Source: Terriglobia bacterium
GTDB taxonomy: Bacteria; Acidobacteriota; Terriglobia; Terriglobales; Acidobacteriaceae
Assembly (NCBI GenBank): GCA_020073385.1
Contig: JAIQFH010000010.1
Coordinates: 79,001-143,000, forward strand
DNA length: 64,000 bases
Direction: 5' to 3'
The notes under the pieces were generated by a model. That model made no database searches. It had not been told where the DNA came from and was given only the letters and a program-made list of their open reading frames with translations. Positions 54,716 to 61,663 of the stretch are shown here, in pieces. Both the position numbers and the translations under genes were made by a program. Each line of letters opens with the position of its first letter. Positions within the stretch are counted from its first letter, which is position 1.

Positions 54716-54740
54716 AGAGAACCGGGGCAGGGGCTGTCAA
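54713..54740 (-). promoter_or_regulatory. Candidate promoter of the TonB-dependent receptor gene
   Basis: On the minus strand a perfect TTGACA (54740-54735), a 16-bp spacer and TCTAAC (54718-54713). It faces away from, and overlaps the control region of, the regulator promoter. Confidence 0.45.
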
Positions 54741-54805
54741 GCAGAAAAAAGCGTATCCCAATTCGAAATTCGAACTGCCCGAACTTTCTCCGGACGCAAT
54801 AACGC

Positions 54806-55594
54806 ATGCCTGAACCTTACTTGAAAATCGGGGACGTTGCCCGCAAGGTCGGCATGTCGCCTTCGGTCATCCGCTCGTGGGAGAGCCTGGGCCTGGCACG
54901 CCCGCGCCGCACCCAGAGCAAGTACAGGCTCTACACCGCCGAGGACGTGAAGTTGCTAAAGCGAGCCCGATTTCTGCGCAAAGTGCAGGGATTGAATGCG
55001 GCCGCCATCGTGCAATTGCTCAAGAAAGAGGGCAAGGTTCGCCCGGCCGCAGACGGAAACGCCGGCGCCATTGGGGCGCATCTGCGGCATCTCCGGGCGC
55101 GAAGGCGTCTTTCTCTCGCCCAGGTAGCGGAATCGGTTGGCATCTCAGTCGGATTCCTTAGCGCGCTCGAGCGCTCGCAGATGAGCGGATCCGTGGGCAC
55201 ACTGCGCAAGCTGGCCCGCTTTTACAAAACCAACATTCTCGACTTTTTTGGCGCAAATGACGCCAGCAGCCGGCAAGTTCGTCCGTCGCAACGCAAGGTG
55301 CTGGAGGCCGGGACCGGCGTTCGCATGGAACTCCTGGCATGGGGCAATACCGTGATGGAGCCCCACTTGTTCCGCATTGCGCCGGAAGCAGGAAGCGGCG
55401 AATCGTACGCGCATGAGGGGGAAGAGTTCATCTATGTGCTGCGCGGAGAATTGCTGATTTGCGTCGACGGCGAAGAGTACCGGCTGAAATCAGGAGACAG
55501 CTTCTATTTCGAGAGCGCGACGCCGCACCACTGGAAAAATCCCGGGCGAAAAGAAACATTGCTGCTGTGGGTAAATACACCGCCCACATTCTAA
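54806..55594 (+). CDS. Transcriptional regulator: MerR head, XRE HTH and cupin fusion
   Basis: A 262-aa protein with three modules. Residues 5-75 are a MerR-type winged HTH (YLKIGDVARKVGMSPSVIRS, WESLGLARPRRTQSKYRLYT, EDVKLLKRARFLRKVQG). Residues about 90-145 are an XRE/Cro HTH (HLRHLRARRRLSLAQVAESV, GISVGFLSALERSQMSGS). Residues about 175-258 are a cupin (EGEEFIYVLRGELLICVDGE, GDSFYFESATPHHWKNPG). XRE plus cupin is the PuuR layout, which senses putrescine in E. coli; the MerR head is an addition. It precedes potD by 61 bp and likely regulates the pot genes and the divergent TonB gene. Confidence 0.9.
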   Translation: MPEPYLKIGDVARKVGMSPSVIRSWESLGLARPRRTQSKYRLYTAEDVKLLKRARFLRKVQGLNAAAIVQLLKKEGKVRPAADGNAGAIGAHLRHLRARRRLSLAQVAESVGISVGFLSALERSQMSGSVGTLRKLARFYKTNILDFFGANDASSRQVRPSQRKVLEAGTGVRMELLAWGNTVMEPHLFRIAPEAGSGESYAHEGEEFIYVLRGELLICVDGEEYRLKSGDSFYFESATPHHWKNPGRKETLLLWVNTPPTF

Positions 55595-55655
55595 ATTCCT
55601 GAGCCCGCCTTTCGCGCGCAATTTGCGCGAGATGCAATTGAGAGTTGGAGGAAAC

Positions 55656-56723
55656 ATGTCCAGGCAACGCGTGGCAAGTCTGTTGCCCCTGTTAGTGGCT
55701 GTATTGTTGACTGGTTCCTGCACAAAGAAGACGCCCACCTTGAACCTGCTCGTGTGGGAAGGCTACGCCGATCCTTCGTTTGTGAAAGCGTTTGAAGACG
55801 AGAATCACTGCAAAATCTCGGCCTCCTACATGGGATCGAGCGACGAATTGATGGCCAAACTGCGCGGAGGTAGCGCCGGAACTTACGACGTGATTTCGCC
55901 ATCCAGCGACGTGGCCACCTCGATCGCCACCTCCGGACTGGCCGCTCCCCTCGACCTCACCAAGCTTCCCAGTTACGGCCAGCTTTCGACGCAGCTCACT
56001 TCCCTGCCCCTGGTGCGAGCGAATGGACAAGTCTATGGCGTGCCCTTCATGTGGGGTCCCGATCCCATCATCTATGACACTACTGTTTTTCAACAGCCTC
56101 CGGACTCCTGGAACGTCTTTTGGGATCCCAAGTACAAAGGAAAAGTTTCGGTGTGGGACGATCTCTCGACCGTCTACATGGCCGCTCAGGTGCTCGGATA
56201 TGACAAGCCCGATCCTTCGCATCTCTACAACCTGACCGACGAACAACTGGACGCCGTGAAGAAGAAACTCCTCGAACTGAAGCCAAACGTCCGCAAGATG
56301 TGGGCCACCGGCGGAGAATTAACCAATCTATTCCAAAGTCACGAGGTCGTGATTGCGATGGGCTGGCCGCTGAATACGGCAGATTTGAAGAAGGCAGGCT
56401 TCCCTGCCGGAGAAACCATTCCTAAGGAAAATACGACGGGCTGGATCGACCACCTGATGATCACCGCGGGAAGTGAGAATAAGGAACTGGCGCAGAAGTT
56501 CCTTGAGTACATGATCGAAGCCAAGACGCAAAAGCTGGTCACCGACAAGACGCACTACGTTCCTGCGAATCCACAAGCGGCGCAATTCATGACGGCGGAC
56601 GAGGCGAAGACTTTGCATCTCGATGATGTCGAGAGTTACCAGAAGCGCATTTACTTCTGGCAAAACGTGCCCCGCCGCGCCAAATACACCGAAATTTGGA
56701 ACGATGTGAAGGCAGCGCAATAA
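55656..56723 (+). CDS. potD: Spermidine/putrescine ABC transporter substrate-binding lipoprotein
   Basis: A 355-aa protein. The ATG at 55656 has GGAGG upstream. The lipobox LTGSC places the lipidated Cys at residue 22. The PotD fold begins LNLLVWEGYADPSFVKAFED, with YDVISPSSDVATS, VPFMWGPDPIIYDT, PDSWNVFWDPKYKGKVSVWD and the C-terminal EIWNDVK. It captures polyamine in the periplasm and delivers it to PotBC. It is the first structural gene of a complete pot set. Confidence 0.9.
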   Translation: MSRQRVASLLPLLVAVLLTGSCTKKTPTLNLLVWEGYADPSFVKAFEDENHCKISASYMGSSDELMAKLRGGSAGTYDVISPSSDVATSIATSGLAAPLDLTKLPSYGQLSTQLTSLPLVRANGQVYGVPFMWGPDPIIYDTTVFQQPPDSWNVFWDPKYKGKVSVWDDLSTVYMAAQVLGYDKPDPSHLYNLTDEQLDAVKKKLLELKPNVRKMWATGGELTNLFQSHEVVIAMGWPLNTADLKKAGFPAGETIPKENTTGWIDHLMITAGSENKELAQKFLEYMIEAKTQKLVTDKTHYVPANPQAAQFMTADEAKTLHLDDVESYQKRIYFWQNVPRRAKYTEIWNDVKAAQ

Positions 56724-56731
56724 AGACACCC

Positions 56732-57796
56732 GTGAGCGCGACATCAGCCCAAAAGCCAACGCTGCTAAGCATCCGCAACATTGCCAAGACATTCGGCCGC
56801 AATGTTGTGTTGCGTGACGTGTCGCTGCAGATCGCGGAAGGCGAATTCCTCACCATCCTAGGAGAGAGTGGCTCGGGAAAGACCACGCTGCTCCGTATCA
56901 TCGCCGGATTTGAAACCGCTACTTCCGGCGAGGTGTGGATGGGCACAGAGCGGCTCGACCAGCAACCTCCCTACCGGCGACGCGTGAATACAGTCTTTCA
57001 GAATTACGCGCTCTTCCCTCACCTGACTGTCGAACAGAACGTCGCATATGGCTTGCGAGTGGCCAGACGGCCTGACGCGGAAATCGAGCAGCGAGTCACC
57101 GAGGCACTGGAAAAAGTAAAGATGACGGCGCACGCCAGGAAGAAGCCGTCGAAGATCAGCGGCGGACAGCAGCAGCGGGTCGCATTAGCACGCGCGCTCG
57201 TCAATCGCCCGAACTTGCTGCTGCTGGATGAACCACTTTCCGCGCTCGACGCGAACCTGCGCCGCCAGATGCAGGTGGAGTTGAAGTCTCTACAACGCGA
57301 AGTCGGCATCGCTTTTGTGTTTGTCACTCATGATCAGGAAGAAGCCATGGTCATGTCAGACCGGATTGCGCTGCTCCGATCGGGCGAACTCGAGCAAGTG
57401 GCTTCGCCCCGTGAAATCTATAGCCGCCCTGCCACCGCCTATGTCGCCCAGTTCATCGGACACACCAACCTGCTTCGCGGAGAGGTCCGTGACGGTGTAG
57501 CGCGTTGCGGATCCCTGTCATGGCGAACCTCGGCCGCGGACGGTCCAGCCCTGTTTTCGCTGCGCCCCGAACACCTTCGGCCGAGCAGTGTAGCCTCAAA
57601 CGGCACAGTCCGAGTCACAGGAAAAGTTCTGCAACAAGCCTTCCACGGAGCGACCTCACTGGTTCGCGTCGAATGCGCCGAGGGATTGGTCCTCGTAATG
57701 CGGACCTCCAGCGGCGCACTGGCGGCGCAGGAAGTTGAGCTCGAGTTCTCCCCCGATGACGCCATACCCGTGCGCGAATCTCCGGAGCGAGCCTGA
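56732..57796 (+). CDS. potA: Polyamine ABC transporter ATPase
   Basis: About 354 aa from a GTG at 56732, 8 bp after the potD stop; an in-frame TTG at 56696 would overlap potD. Walker A is LGESGSGKTTLLR, Q-loop VFQNYALFPHLT, signature KISGGQQQRVALARAL, Walker B LLLLDEPLSALD and H-loop VFVTHDQEEAM. A C-terminal TOBE-like domain follows (FIGHTNLLRGEV, FSLRPEHLRPSS). It powers import through PotBC. The stop overlaps the potB start (TGATG). Confidence 0.92.
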   Translation: MSATSAQKPTLLSIRNIAKTFGRNVVLRDVSLQIAEGEFLTILGESGSGKTTLLRIIAGFETATSGEVWMGTERLDQQPPYRRRVNTVFQNYALFPHLTVEQNVAYGLRVARRPDAEIEQRVTEALEKVKMTAHARKKPSKISGGQQQRVALARALVNRPNLLLLDEPLSALDANLRRQMQVELKSLQREVGIAFVFVTHDQEEAMVMSDRIALLRSGELEQVASPREIYSRPATAYVAQFIGHTNLLRGEVRDGVARCGSLSWRTSAADGPALFSLRPEHLRPSSVASNGTVRVTGKVLQQAFHGATSLVRVECAEGLVLVMRTSSGALAAQEVELEFSPDDAIPVRESPERA

Positions 57797-58644
57797 TGTT
57801 CTCGCGCGCCTACAAGACCGCTGTGACCGTGCCGCCGCTGGCCTGGGTGGCGGTCTTCCTGCTCTTTCCCTATGCGCTCATGTTCTGTTACAGCTTCTGG
57901 TCGGTCACTCCAGCGCAGACAATCGTGCATTCATGGAATTTCAACAACTATAAAGAGTTGCTGCAGAAGTCGGTTTATTGGCAAACCCTGTTGCGCTCCA
58001 TGTGGATCGCCGCGCGCGTGATGCTCTTCTCTCTGCTCCTGGGATATCCACTGGCCTACTTCCTTTCTTTTTACGCGGGCAAGCGCAAAGACCTCCTCTA
58101 TCAAATGGTCATCATTCCTCTATGGGTCAGCTATCTGGTGCGTGCCTATGCATGGAAGACGATTCTCGGCTCCGACGGGGTGCTCAATACACTGTTGCAA
58201 TACGTACATCTGACGAGCCATCCCCTCGACTTCCTGCTGTACAGCCCATTCGCGGTGGCTCTGACCCTCACCCACATCTACACTCCATTCACGATTCTGC
58301 CGATCTACGCTTCACTGGAGCACATTTCCCGCAATCTCGTCGAAGCCTCGCATGATCTGGGAGCAACGCCCGCACAGACATTCTGGAAAGTGATCTTCCC
58401 TCTTTCCATTCCCGGCGTTGTGGCCGGAGCGACATTCGCCTTCCTGTTAAGCCTCGGCGATTTCCTCGCGCCCCTGTTGTTGGGCGGGCCAAGCGGAATC
58501 ATGATCTCCAATATCGTGGTCAGCCTGTTCGGTGCCGCCTATAACTGGCCGCTTGGCGCCGCGATTTCGCTGGGCATGCTCGTAATCGTTGTCAGCCTGC
58601 TGTTCTTCTCCGAGCGCCTGGAAAAGAAATGGAGTTTCTCATGA
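57796..58644 (+). CDS. potB: Polyamine ABC transporter permease
   Basis: A 282-aa protein with six membrane helices. The EAA loop is EASHDLGATPAQTFWKVIF followed by PLSIPGV near residues 190-215, contacting PotA. The ATG overlaps the potA stop. A REP-like palindrome separates it from potC, which is unusual inside an operon. Confidence 0.92.
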   Translation: MFSRAYKTAVTVPPLAWVAVFLLFPYALMFCYSFWSVTPAQTIVHSWNFNNYKELLQKSVYWQTLLRSMWIAARVMLFSLLLGYPLAYFLSFYAGKRKDLLYQMVIIPLWVSYLVRAYAWKTILGSDGVLNTLLQYVHLTSHPLDFLLYSPFAVALTLTHIYTPFTILPIYASLEHISRNLVEASHDLGATPAQTFWKVIFPLSIPGVVAGATFAFLLSLGDFLAPLLLGGPSGIMISNIVVSLFGAAYNWPLGAAISLGMLVIVVSLLFFSERLEKKWSFS

Positions 58645-58670
58645 GCGACAGGAAGAAAATTCCGAGTGCG

Positions 58671-58702
58671 CCATCCTTGTCGCGTTCTGTGCGACAGGGT
58701 GG
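58671..58702. repeat. REP-like palindrome, copy 2 (between potB and potC)
   Basis: CCATCCTTGTCGC (58671-58683), loop GTTCTGT and GCGACAGGGTGG form an imperfect stem closely matching the copy at 23901-23935. It is followed by GGTTTTTG and a direct repeat of TTGACTTTCG-like words (58708-58730). It fills most of the 86-bp gap and could attenuate potC or stabilise the upstream message. Confidence 0.6.
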
Positions 58703-58730
58703 GGTTTTTGACTTTCGCCTTTGACTTTCG

Positions 58731-59603
58731 ATGATTCTCGCAGACTCTCAACAACGTCGTACTGCTCCGCGCGCGAACTGGCTCCGCCTGCATGCGTCCG
58801 CGGTATTCGCTTTCTTGTATCTGCCGATCGCGGTCCTCATCCTGTATTCGTTCAACGGCCAAGGCGTGGGCGGATTCCCGCCGCATCACCTGACGCTCGA
58901 CTGGTACCGCATTCTCTTCGCCGACGGAGCCATCTGGGACGCGGTGCTCAACAGCCTGCAGGTCGCATTGGCAGCGATGATAATCTCGCTTGCGCTAGGG
59001 ATCCCCGCCGCCCTTGCGCTCGACCGCGTGCAATTTCCCGGCAAAGCCCTGTTCCGCCGCCTCGTGCTTCTGCCCTTGATCCTGCCCGGAATCATCACCG
59101 GTCTTTCGTTGCTGATGCTTTTCAACCTCACCAGCGTCAAGCTCAGCCTGCTTACCATTGCATTGGGCCACGGAACCGCGCTCATCTCCGTCGCAGCCAC
59201 GGAAGTCTTCGCCGGTCTGCAGAAGTTGGACCGCGCCCAGGAAGAGGCATCTCTCGATCTAGGCGCGAATTACTGGCAGACGTTCTGGCGAGTAACGGTA
59301 CCGAATTTGAAGCTGCCAATCATCGGTGCCGCGCTATTGATCTTCACCCTCTCGATGGACGAGATCGCCGTCAGCTTTTTCCTGATCGGCCGCGACAACA
59401 CTCTGCCGCTGGAAATCTGGGGACGCCTCCGCCGCGGCATCACGCCCGAGATCAATGCCGTCTCCACCATCATTTTTGTATTCTCCCTGCTGACGATCGT
59501 CTTCTGGTACCGGCTGCGCCTGCGCAGCCAAGGCACGCCAGACGTCGGCATGGAGTTGCTCGACCCCTCGGACGGAACTTCAACCCAAGCTACGAAGCCT
59601 TAA
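58731..59603 (+). CDS. potC: Polyamine ABC transporter permease
   Basis: A 290-aa protein with six helices (VFAFLYLPIAVLILYSFNG, AALAAMIISLALGIPAALAL in outline). The EAA loop is EEASLDLGANYWQTFWRVTV then PNLKLPI near 185-210. DEIAVSFFLIGRDNTLPLEI matches PotC/PotI-type permeases. It completes the PotDABC importer. The ATG has no strong ribosome site; the REP-like hairpin lies just upstream. Confidence 0.9.
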   Translation: MILADSQQRRTAPRANWLRLHASAVFAFLYLPIAVLILYSFNGQGVGGFPPHHLTLDWYRILFADGAIWDAVLNSLQVALAAMIISLALGIPAALALDRVQFPGKALFRRLVLLPLILPGIITGLSLLMLFNLTSVKLSLLTIALGHGTALISVAATEVFAGLQKLDRAQEEASLDLGANYWQTFWRVTVPNLKLPIIGAALLIFTLSMDEIAVSFFLIGRDNTLPLEIWGRLRRGITPEINAVSTIIFVFSLLTIVFWYRLRLRSQGTPDVGMELLDPSDGTSTQATKP

Positions 59604-59639
59604 AACTCGCCTGCGCTCCTCTTACAACGTTGTCTAACT

Positions 59640-59835
59640 GGTTTTGAGAGTGGCAGTTTTCTAACCTCCATCCAAAACCAGAGTTTTGAAAGGACGCAGC
59701 GTTTTAGCCGCGCCGTCCGGAGCCAGAGTTTTGAAAGGGTGCGGCTTTAGCCGCACCGCAAAGGTTTTAGTGGAAGAGCGGCGCTTTAGCGCCGCGTAAG
59801 ATCCAATACCGACCAGGGCTTTAACCCCTGAGGGA
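59640..59835. repeat. Array of short palindromes with TTTA loops
   Basis: The 382-bp gap 59604-59985 holds two direct copies of CCAGAGTTTTGAAAGG (59678-59693 and 59723-59738, 45 bp apart), each followed by a GC-rich hairpin with a TTTA-type loop: GGACG...CGTCC (59692-59718) and GGTGCGGC-TTTA-GCCGCACC (59738-59757). A third hairpin GCGGCGC-TTTA-GCGCCGC is at 59778-59795, and a small AGGG/CCCT stem is near 59815. From 59836 to 59985 I see only leader sequence, with GAGGAGGAG at 59942. Confidence 0.65.
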
Positions 59836-59985
59836 GACACCAGCGCTGATCAACTGCTGGTGCTGGTCATCCGTGCGCTCTGCTTTCCCGAAACGACACG
59901 CCGCAACGAAAAATCCGCAATGCACGCTAGAAATTCCTATTGAGGAGGAGCAGAGTCATAAAACTAAGGAATTTTCACAGGCGCC

Positions 59986-61467
59986 GTGCACAAGTCTCCA
60001 GCGAAGACCGGAAATGTCTGGCTAATTGTCCTGCTGATCACAATAACCTTCTTCCACGCTGCCACTCTCCGCCAAGGTCACATCTGGGCCGACGATTTCG
60101 CCATGTACATACATCACGCGCGAAATATCGTCGAAGGCCGCCGCTATGCCCAGACCGGATATCTCTTCACTCCAACGGCTCCAGTCAGCCCTCGCATGTA
60201 TCCTCCGGTTTTTCCCCTACTCCTGGCCCCAGTAGTTCGGTTCTCCGGCCTGAATCTGATCCCGATGAAACTTGAGCAGGTACTCTTTTTCGTGCTTGCC
60301 TTGGCGGTTATCTGCCTCTACTGGCAACGCGATCTCGGCCGCGAATATACCATCGCGCTGGCAACCATCCTCGGCTTCAGTCCACACTTCTGGGCAGCCA
60401 AAGACAATGTGCTCTCCGACTTGCCCTTCTTACTCTTCTTCTATGTAGCCGCCGTTCTCGTGCAACGCGCGCCGCGGGATGGTCCTACTCAGTGGCCCTG
60501 GGCGATTCTGATCGGCATCGCTCTCTATCTCGCGATCGGCACGCGCACCGCTGGTATCGCGCTGCTTGCCGGACTGGTGCTCTACGATTTGCTGAAATAC
60601 CGCACGATCACGCGAATCACGGTTGTCGCACTCTCCACGTGCGCGGCCCTGCTGTTACTGCAAAGCCGTTTCATTGGTTCAGAGTTCGGCGGCTATACCG
60701 GGACATTCCACGCCACCCTAGGCACGGTCGGAGCGCATCTCATCGCTTATCCGCGAGCACTAGCCGGTTTCTGGGTCGCTTCGACCCAGACGGCATTCTC
60801 ATTCTTCCTACTCGGAGTCGTTTCACTTCTTAGTCTGGCGGGACTTTTTTATCACTACAAACGAGGATTGACGATCGTCGAGGCCTTCCTGGTGCCCTAT
60901 GCCGCGATGGCAATTCTGTGGCCCTACTCCCCCGGTATTCGCCTTGTATTTCCCGTCATCCCCTGGATCGTGTTCCTTGCCTTAAGCGGTCTCCGCGGCC
61001 TGACGGAGAAATTCGCCCCGCGCCACGTGTCAACCGCCGTCTGCGCCTTTTTGCTGCTAATCTCCGTTCCCTTCGTCACCGCCTATCGCCACACAGATTT
61101 CGGCTTAATCCGCCAGAGTACCGGCCTGCCCGAGTTCAACCAACTCTGTCAGGCGGTTCGGGAACGGACCACGTCGCAGGACGTCTTGATCTACTTTCGC
61201 GCCCGGGCCCTGGCGCTCTACACGTCTCGCACCGCGTCGGCTTACAACTATCAAGGCACGGATGATGAAGAGTTGTGGCAGTACGCGCGCAACGTCCACG
61301 CCACATACCTGATCACGACCAACGCCTTCGACGAGGATCACGGTTTCCTCGCTCGCTATGCGGAAACGCATACCTCGGCTCTCAAACTGGCATATCAGAA
61401 TGCCAACTTCAAGCTGTACCGGATTGTCGGCGATGCCGCTCCGCTGACAGCAGAACAATCCCACTGA
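59986..61467 (+). CDS. Polytopic membrane protein, glycosyltransferase-39/ArnT-like
   Basis: A 493-aa protein with about ten membrane helices. The N-terminal loop holds QGHIWADDFAMYIHHARNI with the paired acidic residues typical of GT-C dolichyl-phosphate-mannosyltransferase-like enzymes, then YPPVFPLLLAPVV. The C-terminal 110 residues are soluble (FNQLCQAVRERTTSQDVLIY, SAYNYQGTDDEELWQYARN), as in family-39 proteins. It would transfer a sugar from a polyprenyl-phosphate carrier on the outer face. The GTG start has AAGGA 15 nt upstream, so initiation is uncertain. It is alone on this strand. Confidence 0.7.
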   Translation: MHKSPAKTGNVWLIVLLITITFFHAATLRQGHIWADDFAMYIHHARNIVEGRRYAQTGYLFTPTAPVSPRMYPPVFPLLLAPVVRFSGLNLIPMKLEQVLFFVLALAVICLYWQRDLGREYTIALATILGFSPHFWAAKDNVLSDLPFLLFFYVAAVLVQRAPRDGPTQWPWAILIGIALYLAIGTRTAGIALLAGLVLYDLLKYRTITRITVVALSTCAALLLLQSRFIGSEFGGYTGTFHATLGTVGAHLIAYPRALAGFWVASTQTAFSFFLLGVVSLLSLAGLFYHYKRGLTIVEAFLVPYAAMAILWPYSPGIRLVFPVIPWIVFLALSGLRGLTEKFAPRHVSTAVCAFLLLISVPFVTAYRHTDFGLIRQSTGLPEFNQLCQAVRERTTSQDVLIYFRARALALYTSRTASAYNYQGTDDEELWQYARNVHATYLITTNAFDEDHGFLARYAETHTSALKLAYQNANFKLYRIVGDAAPLTAEQSH

Positions 61468-61499
61468 CCCGATTGATCAACGCGTTGTAGCGACCGTCC

Positions 61500-61600
61500 G
61501 ATTCACCAGTCACCGGAACCGGGTTTCTCCGCGCCCTCTGCGGCTGTTCTTTGCGTCCTCCGCGGTTAAGAATTTCTTGACTGCACAGATCGCAAGAACG
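61500..61600. other. Intergenic stretch with CTCCGCG-type words
   Basis: The gap 61468-61663 between convergent genes contains TCTCCGCGCCCTCTGCGG and TTTGCGTCCTCCGCGGTTA, two diverged copies of one word. I see no gene or clear terminator here. Confidence 0.3.
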
Positions 61601-61663
61601 AAGCATGCCACTCTACATTCTGCGAGACTCGATAGGCTTCTCCCGCTCGCACAAAAATAGCTC

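Noticed and set aside
58641..58724. 27-codon ORF overlapping the end of potB
   Set aside because: It consists mostly of the REP-like palindrome.
58721..59647. 308-aa plus-strand ORF over potC
   Set aside because: An Arg/His/Pro-rich shadow of the potC frame, which has clear permease motifs.
59678..59795. CRISPR-like array after potC
   Set aside because: Repeats are only two or three, unequal and hairpin-forming, with no unique spacers of constant length and no cas genes.
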